From contig NZ_JARXYP010000002.1 of assembly GCF_029893805.1 (NCBI RefSeq), positions 1,364,001-1,428,000 of the forward strand: DNA of 64,000 nt. Reading direction: 5' to 3'. Position numbers and translations under genes: made by a program. Source of the DNA: Streptomyces sp. SAI-135. Its GTDB lineage: Bacteria; Actinomycetota; Actinomycetes; Streptomycetales; Streptomycetaceae. The notes beneath the pieces were generated by a model. It was not told the origin of the DNA, did no database searches, and saw only the letters and a program-made list of their open reading frames with translations. The first letter of the stretch is position 1; every line of letters begins with the position of its first letter. Below are positions 50,083 through 58,241 of this stretch, one piece after another.

Positions 50083-50097
50083 CGACAATCATTTCCA
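50083..50097. promoter_or_regulatory. Zur box 2 upstream of znuA
   Basis: CGACAATCATTTCCA matches the same Zur pattern with two mismatches (first T and one T near the end). Its centre is 39 bp from that of box 1. A pair of boxes of unequal strength suggests graded repression. Confidence 0.6.
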
Positions 50098-50138
50098 TCT
50101 AGCGTGAGGGGGTCGTCAGAACCGCGCTTGGAGGATCC

Positions 50139-51077
50139 ATGTCCACGTCCCCGTCCCGCCGCACGGCGCTGCTCGTCGGCGCCTCCGTCGCCCTGCTGGC
50201 GGGCTGCGGCAGTTCCTCGGACTCCGGGAGCGACGGGAGCGCCTCCGCGGCCCCGGCCGCGGCGTCCAGGGTCGCCGTCGTCGCCTCCACCGACGTCTAC
50301 GGCGACATCGTCTCGCGCATAGGCGGCGACAAGGTCTCCGTCACCTCGGTCATCACCGACCCCGACCAGGACCCGCACTCCTACGAGGCCAGCACCCAGA
50401 ACCAGTTGGCGCTCTCGAAGGCGAAGGTCGTCGTCGAGAACGGCGGCGGCTACGACGACTTCGTGGACCGGATGCTGAAGAGCGGCGGCAACTCCTCCGC
50501 CGAGGTGATCAACGCGGTGAAGGTCTCCGGCAGGACCGCTCCCGAGGGCGGTGAGCTCAACGAGCACGTCTGGTACGACTTCCCGGCGGTCGCGAGGATC
50601 GCCGACCGCATCGCCGCCGCCCTCGGCAGGGCCGACCCCGCGAACGCCGACGCCTACACGAAGAACGCCGACGCCTTCAAGGCGGACCTGAAGCCGCTGG
50701 AGGCCAAGGAGGCGCAGATCAGGAAGGAGCACGGCGGAGCGGCGATCGCCGTCACCGAGCCCGTGCCGCTGTACATGACCGAGGCGAGCGGCCTGGTCGA
50801 CAGGACGCCCGCCGAGTTCAGCGAGGCCATCGAGGAGGGCGACGACGTCTCCCCCAAGGTCCTGCGGGAGGCGCTCGCCCTGTTCTCCGGCAAGCAGGTC
50901 GAGGCACTGGTCTACAACGAACAGACCTCCGGCCCGCAGACCGAGAAGTCCGAGCAGGCGGCCGAGGCGGCGGGCATCCCCGTGGTCCCGGTGACGGAGA
51001 CCCTGCCCAGCGGCAAGAACTACCTCACGTGGATGACCGGCAACGTCGACGCGCTCGCGAACGCGCTGGCCGAGTGA
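50139..51077 (+). CDS. znuA: Zinc ABC transporter substrate-binding lipoprotein
   Basis: A 312-residue lipoprotein with lipobox LLAGC (Cys23) and a Gly/Ser linker. It belongs to the cluster-9 metal-binding proteins: VVASTDVYGDIVSRIGGDKVSVTSVITDPDQDPHSYEAS (first metal His), ENGGGYDDFVDRML and NEHVWYDFPAVARIADRI (second His). The third site reads AVTEPVPLYM and has no His there, a variation on the classical site. A GGAGG site precedes the ATG at 50139. It captures zinc outside the membrane. It overlaps the ATPase gene start (GTGA), and two Zur boxes lie upstream. Confidence 0.92.
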   Translation: MSTSPSRRTALLVGASVALLAGCGSSSDSGSDGSASAAPAAASRVAVVASTDVYGDIVSRIGGDKVSVTSVITDPDQDPHSYEASTQNQLALSKAKVVVENGGGYDDFVDRMLKSGGNSSAEVINAVKVSGRTAPEGGELNEHVWYDFPAVARIADRIAAALGRADPANADAYTKNADAFKADLKPLEAKEAQIRKEHGGAAIAVTEPVPLYMTEASGLVDRTPAEFSEAIEEGDDVSPKVLREALALFSGKQVEALVYNEQTSGPQTEKSEQAAEAAGIPVVPVTETLPSGKNYLTWMTGNVDALANALAE

Positions 51078-51874
51078 GCTCCGTCATCACCCTGCGCGCG
51101 GCCGCTCTCTCCTACGGCTCGCGTACGGTCTGGCACGACCTCGATCTCGACGTGCGGCCAGGGGAGTTCCTCGCCGTGCTCGGCCCGAACGGAGCGGGCA
51201 AGACCAGTTTCGTCCGGGCCCTGCTCGGCCGGCAGCCGCTGTCCGCCGGGGAGTTGACGGTCCTCGGCCGGGCTCCCCGGGAAGCCGCCCGGCATCTCGG
51301 TTACGTCCCCCAGCAGGCGGCCCTGTCCGCGCAGGCGCTGCTCCGCGCCCGCGACCTCGTGCGGTTCGGCATCGACGGCCACCGCTTCGGGCCCCGGCTG
51401 CGAACGGCCGCTGTACGCAGGCGCGTCGACGAGATCCTCGCCTCCGTGGGCGCCTCGGCGTACGCCGACGTGCCCGTCGGTCTGCTCTCGGGCGGCGAGC
51501 GCCAACGCGTGCGGGTCGGCCAGGCGCTGGCCACCGACCCCCGCGTCCTGCTGTGCGACGAGCCCCTGCTCTCCCTCGACCTGCACCACCAACGCGCGGT
51601 CACCGAGTTGGTGGACGCCCGGCGTCGCTCCCACGGCACGGCGGTGGTGTTCGTGACCCACGAGATCAACCCGGTGCTCGGCCTGGTGGACCGGGTGCTG
51701 TACCTGGCGCCGGGCGGCCATCGGATCGGCACCCCCGACGAGGTCCTCACCTCGACGTCCCTGTCCCGGCTGTACGGCACGCGCGTCGACGTCCTCCGGG
51801 TGCATGGCCGGGTCGTGGTGGTCGGCGCCCACGACGAACCCGCGCACCACCTGCCCGAGGAGGTCCGCTCATGA
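51074..51874 (+). CDS. znuC: Zinc ABC transporter ATP-binding protein
   Basis: A 266-residue ABC ATPase: Walker A GPNGAGKT, Q-loop GYVPQQAALS, signature LLSGGERQRV, Walker B VLLCDEPLLSLD and switch His in VFVTHEIN. It energises zinc import by the adjacent permease. The start is the GTG at 51074, overlapping the znuA stop by GTGA, and its stop overlaps the permease start by ATGA, so the three are translationally coupled. The C-terminal end (VDVLRVHGRVVVVGAHDEPAHH) has two His near the end, common in zinc transporter ATPases. Confidence 0.92.
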   Translation: MSSVITLRAAALSYGSRTVWHDLDLDVRPGEFLAVLGPNGAGKTSFVRALLGRQPLSAGELTVLGRAPREAARHLGYVPQQAALSAQALLRARDLVRFGIDGHRFGPRLRTAAVRRRVDEILASVGASAYADVPVGLLSGGERQRVRVGQALATDPRVLLCDEPLLSLDLHHQRAVTELVDARRRSHGTAVVFVTHEINPVLGLVDRVLYLAPGGHRIGTPDEVLTSTSLSRLYGTRVDVLRVHGRVVVVGAHDEPAHHLPEEVRS

Positions 51875-52740
51875 GCGTCTGGCACCAGATGTTCGACTTC
51901 GAGAACTACGGTGAACTCCTCGTCCTGGTCCGCAACTCGCTCGTCGCGGGAGCGGCCCTGGGTCTGGTCGGCGGCCTCGCCGGGGTCTTCGTCGCGATGC
52001 GCGACCTGCCGTTCGCGGTGCACGGCATCAGTGAGCTGTCCTTCGCGGGAGCCTCCGGGGCGCTGCTCCTTGGCACGAACATCGTGGCGGGCTCGATCAC
52101 CGGCTCGCTCCTGGCGGCCGGCGCGATCGGGGTGCTCGGCACGCGGGCGCGGGACCGCAATGCCGTGATCGGCATCCTGATGCCGTTCGGACTGGGCCTG
52201 GGGGTGCTCTTCCTCGCCCTGTACAAGGGGCGGGCGGCGAACAAGTTCGGTCTGCTCACCGGACAGATCGTCGCCGTGGACACTCCGCAGACGACCTGGC
52301 TGCTGGTGACCTCGGCCGTGGTCCTGACCGCCCTCGCGGTGATGTGGCGACCGCTCGCGTTCGCCAGCGCCGACCCCGACGTGGCCGAGGCCCGCGGGGT
52401 GCCGGTGCGTGGGCTGTCCTTCGCCTTCATGATCGTGCTCGGCCTCGCGGTCGCCCTGTCCGTGCAGGTCGTGGGCGCCCTGCTGGTGCTCTCCCTGCTG
52501 ATCACCCCGGCCGCGGCAGCCGCCCGCGTCACCGCCTCACCGGTCCTGCTGCCGCTGCTCAGCGTGGTCTTCGCCCTGGCGTCGATCGAGGGCGGCATCC
52601 TGCTGGCCCTCGGCAGCAGCGTCCCGATCAGCCCGTACGTCACGACGATCTCGTTCGCCCTCTACGCCGGCTGCGCCGCGGTCGGCAGGGGCCGGACCCG
52701 GCGCCGGGGCGCCCCGCGCACGGTTCCGGCACCGGTGTGA
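51871..52740 (+). CDS. znuB: Zinc ABC transporter permease
   Basis: A 289-residue integral membrane protein of the ABC-3 permease family with about eight or nine helices: RNSLVAGAALGLVGGLAGVFVAMRDLPFAVHGISELSFAGASGALLLG, then a middle pair, and the family motif VALSVQVVGALLVLSLLITPAAAAARVT. The short end is basic. It forms the channel for zinc imported by the ABC complex. It is the last gene of the Zur-controlled operon and is followed by the convergent AraC gene with only 10 bp between the stops. Confidence 0.92.
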   Translation: MSVWHQMFDFENYGELLVLVRNSLVAGAALGLVGGLAGVFVAMRDLPFAVHGISELSFAGASGALLLGTNIVAGSITGSLLAAGAIGVLGTRARDRNAVIGILMPFGLGLGVLFLALYKGRAANKFGLLTGQIVAVDTPQTTWLLVTSAVVLTALAVMWRPLAFASADPDVAEARGVPVRGLSFAFMIVLGLAVALSVQVVGALLVLSLLITPAAAAARVTASPVLLPLLSVVFALASIEGGILLALGSSVPISPYVTTISFALYAGCAAVGRGRTRRRGAPRTVPAPV

Positions 52741-52750
52741 GACCCGCGCG

Positions 52751-53527
52751 CTACCCGTGCCGTTCCCGTACGGCCCGCGGGGAGGCCCCCAGCTCCCTGC
52801 GGCAGGTCTTGTTGAAGGCCTGGAGGTCGGGGATGCCGACGGTCGCCGCGATCGCCGGGATGGCCAGCGTCGAGGCGATGAGCAGGTGCCGGGCGCGTTC
52901 CATGCGGCGGCGCCGGATGTGGGCGACGACGGTGTGGCCGGTGGCCTCGCGGAACAGCCGGGTCAGATGGGTGTGCGAGACCCCGGCGGCACGGGCGATG
53001 CCGGGCACGGTGAGGGGGCCGGCCAGATGCTCCTCGATGTGGGCGATCGCCGCCCGCAGCGCGGGGTGCCGGGCCCGGTCCTCGCCGGCGCCGGCCAGGC
53101 CGGTCGTGCGCCACAGCACCGTCCACAGTTCGGCGGCGGCCCGGACCGGGGACTGCGTGCCCGCCGTGACCGTCTGCCGCAGCAGCCCGGTCAGCACCGC
53201 CGCCTCCGCGCCGGCGTCCTGCATCACCGGGACCCGGCGCCGCTCGCCGTCGCCCGGCAGCCGGAAGTGGGCGTACAGGTGCTCGCAGCGGGTGGCGTCG
53301 TAGTGGAAGTGCACCTCGGTGTCGGGCGGGACGAGGCTCACGTGTCCGGGGCGGATCGGGTGCCGGGAACCGCCGAGCTCCAGGGTGCCCGAGTAGCCGT
53401 AGAGATGGAGCTGCCACAGGCGCGGGAGCCGGAACACGTCGTGCGGGCCCGCGGAGCCGTGGACGCCGATGCCCGCGTTCTCCACGTGGGGCGGCAGGTC
53501 GAGGGCGAGGTCGACGTGGCGGGTCAT
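52751..53527 (-). CDS. AraC-family regulator with cupin domain
   Basis: A 258-residue protein. The N-terminal half is a cupin-like sensor (LWQLHLYGYSGTLELGGSRHPIRPGHVSLVPPDTEVHFHYDA), and the C-terminal half has the two AraC helix-turn-helix units (LTVPGIARAAGVSHTHLTRLFREATGHTVVAHIRRRRMERARHLLIASTLAIPAIAATVGIPDLQAFNKTCRRELGASPRAVR). It is divergent from a PhyH-type dioxygenase gene, with 70 bp between, so it probably activates that gene. The ligand is unknown; this pairing is repeatedly seen in Streptomyces. Confidence 0.92.
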   Translation of the reverse strand: MTRHVDLALDLPPHVENAGIGVHGSAGPHDVFRLPRLWQLHLYGYSGTLELGGSRHPIRPGHVSLVPPDTEVHFHYDATRCEHLYAHFRLPGDGERRRVPVMQDAGAEAAVLTGLLRQTVTAGTQSPVRAAAELWTVLWRTTGLAGAGEDRARHPALRAAIAHIEEHLAGPLTVPGIARAAGVSHTHLTRLFREATGHTVVAHIRRRRMERARHLLIASTLAIPAIAATVGIPDLQAFNKTCRRELGASPRAVRERHG

Positions 53528-53597
53528 GGCGGAAAATTACCAGTGGTCGTCGATTTCATCCCACGACAGCGGTGACGGTGGTTCCTACGGTTGCCGT

Positions 53598-54419
53598 ATG
53601 TCAACCACACGACAGCTGCTGAACTCCGTCGAGGTGGCGCGGTTCGTGGCCCACGGCTTCCTGCGCCTGGACGGCATCGTGCCCCGGGAGATGAACGAGG
53701 AGGCGTTCGGGGTCTTCGCCGCCGGTCTGCCCTCCGTGCCGTACGGCACTCCCGTCCCGAAGGCGTTCCCCGAGGGCTCCTTCGCCCGCCGGCTCGTCGA
53801 ACTGCCCGCCGTCGCGGGAGCGCTCGAAAGCCTGGTGGGCCCGGATCCGACCGTCGACCACCACTTCGTGCACACCCGTGAGCCTCGCGAGGGCAGCGCA
53901 CAGCCGCTGCACGCCGACGCCGTCATCGATCTGCGGACCGACGCGTTCGACGTCCAGCTCATGTACTACCCGCAGGAGGTCACGGCCGAGATGGGCGGCA
54001 CGCTCATCGTGCCCGGCAGCCACCTGCGCCGCACCAACGAGTCCGACACCGGCCGCTACCAGAACCTGCGCGGCCAGACCCGGCTGACCTGCCCGGCCGG
54101 GACGGTGGTCCTGCTGCACCACGGGATCTGGCACGGCGGGCGGCGCAACGACAGCGACACCGTCCGCCACATGTACAAGATCCGCTTCAACCCGACCGTG
54201 CCGCAGGTACGGCTGTGGGACACCGCGGACCTGGACGCGCCCGCCGTCCGGAAGGAACTGGAGCGCGGCTTCCCCTGGTACGAGCAGGCCACCGGCCGGC
54301 TGGAGATCCTCAACCGGATCAGGCTGTGGCGCGCCCTGTCCGGAGATCCCGCGTTCGACATCGAGTACTGGGCCACCCGTATCGCCAACCGGCCCGCCGC
54401 ACCGAGGAGCCAGGCGTGA
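53598..54419 (+). CDS. Phytanoyl-CoA dioxygenase family protein
   Basis: A 273-residue Fe(II)/2-oxoglutarate dioxygenase with the jelly-roll fold. The metal triad is His105-x-Asp107 in PLHADAVIDLRTDAF and His179 in HHGIWHGGRRNDSD, followed by an Arg (KIRFNP) for 2-oxoglutarate. EMGGTLIVPGSHLRRTNES is the conserved strand-turn. The substrate cannot be read; PhyH enzymes hydroxylate many small molecules. No ribosome site precedes the ATG at 53598, so translation may be leaderless. It overlaps the start of the next gene. Confidence 0.88.
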   Translation: MSTTRQLLNSVEVARFVAHGFLRLDGIVPREMNEEAFGVFAAGLPSVPYGTPVPKAFPEGSFARRLVELPAVAGALESLVGPDPTVDHHFVHTREPREGSAQPLHADAVIDLRTDAFDVQLMYYPQEVTAEMGGTLIVPGSHLRRTNESDTGRYQNLRGQTRLTCPAGTVVLLHHGIWHGGRRNDSDTVRHMYKIRFNPTVPQVRLWDTADLDAPAVRKELERGFPWYEQATGRLEILNRIRLWRALSGDPAFDIEYWATRIANRPAAPRSQA

Positions 54420-54712
54420 CCATGTCCACCAGCACCACCACCGTGCGCCAGCAGGTTCTCGTCCTGTACCTGGACACCTCCGCGCTCGACTCGCGGGTCG
54501 TCGGCTGGGCCCGTTACGACGGCACCGGCACCACCCGCCCCACGACCGGGGACAGCGACGAGCCGCCGTACGGGACGGGCGTCGCCGCGCTGGAGGACGG
54601 CTGGCGGCTGTTCCAGGCCGCGCAGCTCGTGCCGCCGTATCCGGGGACGGAGCACGAGACGTCGTTCCTCAAGCACGAGTTCTTCTTCGAGAAGCTGGTG
54701 AGCGGCGGATGA
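54416..54712 (+). CDS. Small conserved-looking protein coupled to PhyH gene
   Basis: A 98-residue protein of no recognised family. The GTG at 54416 overlaps the PhyH stop (GTGA) and has GAGGAG six bases upstream; the ATG at 54422 is another choice. Visible parts are VRQQVLVLYLDTSALDSRVVGWARYDG and GVAALEDGWRLFQAAQLVPPYPGTEHETSFLKHEFFFEKL. The tight coupling to the dioxygenase suggests a role in the same process, perhaps as an accessory subunit. There are no membrane segments. Confidence 0.75.
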   Translation: MTMSTSTTTVRQQVLVLYLDTSALDSRVVGWARYDGTGTTRPTTGDSDEPPYGTGVAALEDGWRLFQAAQLVPPYPGTEHETSFLKHEFFFEKLVSGG

Positions 54713-54804
54713 GACGCAGCTCATAGCCTCGACACGCCGGAATATGGTCCAATACGCCATAAGTATGACGAATCGGACTCCGGATCCTCGAGGAATCACA
54801 CCAG

Positions 54805-56562
54805 ATGAGCCACCCCCGTCTGTCCGCTCGCTCCGCCCCCTTCCTGTCCTCGCGGACGCTGCGGGAGCTGTCGGAGGCGGCCCGGGCGGCGGGGACGGGG
54901 GAGGTGCTCGACGAACTGTGGACGGCCCGCCGGTTCCTGGACGGGACACCGGCGGCCGTCGCCGTCCTGGACGCGGACCTGCGCTACCTGTACCTCAACG
55001 ACACTCTGGCCGAGGTCAACGGACTGCCCGTGGAGGAACACCTCGGCCGTCCCATGCCGGAGGTGGTCCCCGGCTCCGGGCCCTCGGCGGAGGTGGCCCG
55101 TGAGGTGCTGAGCACCGGACGGCCGCAGACCGTCGTGTTCGACGGCCGGGTGCCCGATCACACGGTGGACGTGCCCCGCTGGTGGCTGGGCGCCTTCCAC
55201 CGGCTGGAGGCGGAGGACGGCGTGATCCTCGGGGTCGCCGCCGTCGTCATGGAGGTCACCGAGGGCATCCGGCAGCGCGAGTCGCTGCGGCGGGCCCAGG
55301 AGCGGCTGGAACTGCTGGAGGAGACCGCCACCCGGGTCGGCGGCACCCTCGACGCGGCCGAGGCCTGCCAGGCCCTGACCGACCTGCTGGTGCCGCGCTT
55401 CGCCGACTACGCGGCCGTGGACGTGCTCGACCCCGAGGGCACCCGCCGGGCGCCGGCCACCCCCGTCCCGGTGCGGCTGCGGCGCATGGCGGTGACCGCC
55501 GCTCCCGGCACGCCCGACCCGCTCAGCCCCGTGACCCGGAGCGGCGAGGTGATCTTCCACCAGGCCGGCTCGTCGATGTCCCAGGTGCTGACCGGGCACC
55601 GGCCCGTGGTGCTCAACCGGCCCGACGACGACACCGTGCGCCGGTTCGCCCCGACGCGGCAGCGGCTGGAGCGCTACCGCGCCCTGCACCTGCACTCCGT
55701 GGCCTACCTGCCCCTCATGGTCGGCGGCGAACCCGTCGGGGCGGTCATGCTCGGCCGCAGGGCGCGCTCCCCCGAGTTCGCGCCGGACGACGTCGAGCTT
55801 CTGGAACTGCTGACCGCACGGGCCGCGACGGGCATCGGGCACGCCCTGCGCTACACCCATGAGCACGAGACCGCGCTGGAGATGCAGCGCGCCTTCCTGG
55901 CCACCCCGCACACACCGGGGCCGGGCGTGGAGATCGCCAGCCGTTATCTGCCCGCCGGGCGGGGTGCGGAGGTGGGCGGCGACTGGTTCGACGCGGTGGC
56001 ACTGCCCTCCGGACGCACCCTGCTGGTGGTCGGGGACGTGATGGGGCACGGGGTGCGGGCCGCCGCCGCCATGAGCGAGTACCGCTCACTGCTGCGCGCG
56101 CTGGCGCTTCAGGGGCTCGCCCCCGACCGGCTGCTCACCGAGGCGGACCGCACCGCCCACGCGCTCGACCTGGACCGCGTCGCCACCTGTGTGCTGGCCC
56201 TCCTGGATCCCGCCGCCGAGGAGGTCGTGCTGGCGACGGCCGGCCATGTCCCGCCCCTCCTGGTGAGACCGGGGGCCGCCCCCGAACTCGCCGACCTGCC
56301 CGTCGGACCTCCCCTGGGCACGGGTTCCGGCGGCCACGAGAGCCGGCACTGCGCGATGCCGCCGGGCACCCTGCTGCTGGCCTACACCGACGGGCTCGTG
56401 GAGCGGCGCGGCGAGGACATCGACACGGGGCTCGCCGCCCTCGCCGGCCTCCCCGTCACCTCCGGACACGCCCTCCCGGACATCCTCACCACCGTCGTCG
56501 ACGGGCTGGCCCCGGCGAAGTCGGAGGACGACGTGACCCTGCTGGCGGCCCGCACCCACTGA
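54805..56562 (+). CDS. PAS-GAF-PP2C (SpoIIE-type) phosphatase
   Basis: A 585-residue cytoplasmic signal protein. Order: PAS (about 45-165; FLDGTPAAVAVLDADLRYLYLNDTLAEVNGLP), a linking coiled coil (RESLRRAQERLELLEE), GAF (about 185-350; with VAYLPLMVGGEPVGAVMLGRR), and the SpoIIE phosphatase (about 370-580) with GGDWFDAVALPSGRTLLVVGDVMGHG, DLDRVATCVLALLD, TAGHVPPLL, LLLAYTDGLVERRGED and SEDDVTLLAAR. These enzymes dephosphorylate anti-anti-sigma factors (SpoIIAA/RsbV type), so this one tunes a stress sigma factor in response to a PAS/GAF signal. No partner anti-sigma genes are next to it. Confidence 0.92.
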   Translation: MSHPRLSARSAPFLSSRTLRELSEAARAAGTGEVLDELWTARRFLDGTPAAVAVLDADLRYLYLNDTLAEVNGLPVEEHLGRPMPEVVPGSGPSAEVAREVLSTGRPQTVVFDGRVPDHTVDVPRWWLGAFHRLEAEDGVILGVAAVVMEVTEGIRQRESLRRAQERLELLEETATRVGGTLDAAEACQALTDLLVPRFADYAAVDVLDPEGTRRAPATPVPVRLRRMAVTAAPGTPDPLSPVTRSGEVIFHQAGSSMSQVLTGHRPVVLNRPDDDTVRRFAPTRQRLERYRALHLHSVAYLPLMVGGEPVGAVMLGRRARSPEFAPDDVELLELLTARAATGIGHALRYTHEHETALEMQRAFLATPHTPGPGVEIASRYLPAGRGAEVGGDWFDAVALPSGRTLLVVGDVMGHGVRAAAAMSEYRSLLRALALQGLAPDRLLTEADRTAHALDLDRVATCVLALLDPAAEEVVLATAGHVPPLLVRPGAAPELADLPVGPPLGTGSGGHESRHCAMPPGTLLLAYTDGLVERRGEDIDTGLAALAGLPVTSGHALPDILTTVVDGLAPAKSEDDVTLLAARTH

Positions 56563-56805
56563 GCCCGGCGGGCCCGCACCGAGGCGCCCGACCGGAGCCC
56601 GCGGGTCCGCTCCCCGCGTCATCTTCGGCCTCCCGAAGGCCAGTTGTGGTCCGGCGGACGGTCTCTTCGGTATGGCGTTCGGTCAACGGGAGGCAGTCCC
56701 GAAGACCCCCGCGTCCGGCCCCCGCCCCGCGCATACGTTCCAGGCGTCCGGCGGACGGACCCGACCACGGGCCCGCCGCGATCCACAGGAACTCTGGGAG
56801 GCACC

Positions 56806-57180
56806 GTGGCGAGTGTGGAAGTGTCGCTGAAGGAGATGATGGCCGGAACGGAAGGGGCGCTGGCGGCCGCGGTGGTCGACTACACCAGCGGGATGGCGCT
56901 GGGCACCCTGGGCGGCGGAAAGGACCTGGACACGACGGTTGCCGCGGCGGGCAACACCGACGTCATCCGGGCCAAGGTCCGCACCATGGAGCAGCTGGGG
57001 CTCAAGAGCAACATCGAGGACATCCTGATCACGCTCGAGAACCAGTACCACCTCATCCGCCTGGTGACCGGCCGCAACGGCAACGGGCTGTTCCTGTACC
57101 TGGTCCTCGACAAGGGCCGCTCGAACCTGGCGATGGCCCGGCACCAACTCAAGCGCGTGGAGGAGAACCTGGAGGTCTAG
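56806..57180 (+). CDS. Roadblock/LC7-like protein
   Basis: A 124-residue protein with the pattern of a roadblock/LC7 fold: LKEMMAGTEGALAAAVVDYTSGMALGTLGG, a helix with ARVRTMEQLGL-like spacing (AKVRTMEQLGLKSNIEDILITLENQYHLIRLVTGRNGNGLFLYLVLDKGRSNLAMARHQLKRVEENL). Similar proteins regulate small GTPases in MglB or the actinobacterial conservons. Here no DUF742 or GTPase gene follows, so it is an orphan and may act on partners elsewhere. GGGAGG lies before the GTG at 56806. The 240 bp upstream hold no other gene that I can support. Confidence 0.75.
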   Translation: MASVEVSLKEMMAGTEGALAAAVVDYTSGMALGTLGGGKDLDTTVAAAGNTDVIRAKVRTMEQLGLKSNIEDILITLENQYHLIRLVTGRNGNGLFLYLVLDKGRSNLAMARHQLKRVEENLEV

Positions 57181-57216
57181 CCCGGCTTCCGGTCGGGACG
57201 CCGTGCGCCCACGATG

Positions 57217-57234
57217 TGAAGACTTCTTCAAGTC
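57217..57234. promoter_or_regulatory. Overlapping inverted repeats upstream of ArsR-type gene
   Basis: TGAAG-ACTT-CTTCA (57217-57230) and GACTT-CTTC-AAGTC (57221-57234) are two overlapping inverted repeats about 100 bp upstream of the ArsR-type start, in an AT-richer patch. They could form an operator for autoregulation. Evidence is symmetry and position only. Confidence 0.4.
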
Positions 57235-57331
57235 GCCACATCCACATGATTCCAATCCGTGGCGCCCGGCGTCCCCGACCAGCAGGATCGGCACTGACGA
57301 CCCCGTACCGTCCGGCAGGGAGCGAGCGACC

Positions 57332-57769
57332 GTGCACGTCCCCCTCTACCAGGCCAAGGCGGACTTCTTCCGCATGCTCGGCCACCCCGTGCGCATCCGT
57401 GTCCTGGAGCTGCTCCAGCACGGGCCCGTGCCGGTGCGCGACCTGCTCGCCGACATCGACATCGAGCCCTCCAGCCTCTCGCAGCAGCTGGCCGTGCTGC
57501 GGCGCTCCGGGATCGTCGTCTCCATCCGCGAGGGCTCCACGGTGAGTTACGCCCTCGCCGGCGGTGACGTCGCCGAACTCCTGCGCGCGGCCCGCCGCAT
57601 TCTCACGGAGCTCCTGGCCGGCCAGAACCAGCTTCTGACGCAGCTCCGGCAGGCGGACACGGCCGCGCCGGGAGCTCCTGCGGACGCGGGCGGAATCCTC
57701 ACCGACCGGGGCAGCCCGCGTCCGACCCCCTCACCCGTCGTCCGGCTCCGTCGGTCACCTCCGCGGTGA
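57332..57769 (+). CDS. ArsR/SmtB-type winged-helix regulator
   Basis: A 145-residue protein with the ArsR fold: YQAKADFFRMLGHPVRIRVLELLQHGPVPVRDLLADIDIEPSSLSQQLAVLRRSGIVVSIREGSTVSYALAGGDVAELLRAARRILTELL. There is no CxC metal motif, so it may sense something other than heavy metals. The last 45 residues are disordered, Pro/Ala/Arg-rich. The GTG at 57332 follows GGGAG. Its 3' end overlaps that of the convergent lipoprotein gene by 71 bp. No obvious target gene lies downstream. Confidence 0.87.
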   Translation: MHVPLYQAKADFFRMLGHPVRIRVLELLQHGPVPVRDLLADIDIEPSSLSQQLAVLRRSGIVVSIREGSTVSYALAGGDVAELLRAARRILTELLAGQNQLLTQLRQADTAAPGAPADAGGILTDRGSPRPTPSPVVRLRRSPPR

Positions 57770-58241
57770 CCGCCCGGACCGACGGGCGGGTGAGGCGGTA
57801 CGCGGCGGCGGCCGTGCAGACGACCTGGCGCACACCGATGTCGGACAACGTGTCCAGGCCGGGCGGGAGCCGGATCGTCATCCGGTCCCCCTCGGCCGTC
57901 ACGGTCGGGGCGTCCGAGGAGGGCTCGCCGGGCGCGCCGGCGGTGGCCGTCGGGAGGGCCGCCGAGGTCGGCAGGCCCGGCACCTCCGTCGCGAGACCCT
58001 CCAGTCGCCCCTCCCCCGCCAGCGGACCCGCCATCAGCAGCCGCAGCGCCGCCTCGGGTTCACCCGGCTCCTCGGTGATGCGGGACACCGCGACGAGGGA
58101 GCCGTTCTCGACGAAGTAGACCTGCGTCAGCGGGAGCGTCCCGCTCGCGGGGCCGCCGGCCTGCACCACCCCGGTCGCGGGGATCCCGCAGGAGGTGAGG
58201 GCGAGCAGCGCCAGCAGCGGGGCGCGGCGCGGGGGCTTCAT
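57699..58241 (-). CDS. GerMN-like lipoprotein of two-component operon
   Basis: A 180-residue lipoprotein with lipobox LALTSC, followed by a GerMN/LpqB-like domain: TLPLTQVYFVENGSLVAVSRITEEPGEPEAALRLLMAGPL ... DRMTIRLPPGLDTLSDIGVRQVVCTAAAAYRL. It begins within the end of the histidine kinase gene (ATGA overlap), so the operon reads response regulator, kinase, lipoprotein, the same order as mtrA-mtrB-lpqB. LpqB modulates MtrB from outside the membrane; a like role for this protein is inferred. Its 3' end overlaps the convergent ArsR gene. Confidence 0.85.
   Translation of the reverse strand: MKPPRRAPLLALLALTSCGIPATGVVQAGGPASGTLPLTQVYFVENGSLVAVSRITEEPGEPEAALRLLMAGPLAGEGRLEGLATEVPGLPTSAALPTATAGAPGEPSSDAPTVTAEGDRMTIRLPPGLDTLSDIGVRQVVCTAAAAYRLTRPSVRAVTAEVTDGAGRRVRGSDAGCPGR

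Noticed and set aside
50030..50140. Assignment of the amidohydrolase gene to the Zur operon
   Set aside because: Both Zur boxes lie downstream of its stop codon and directly before znuA.
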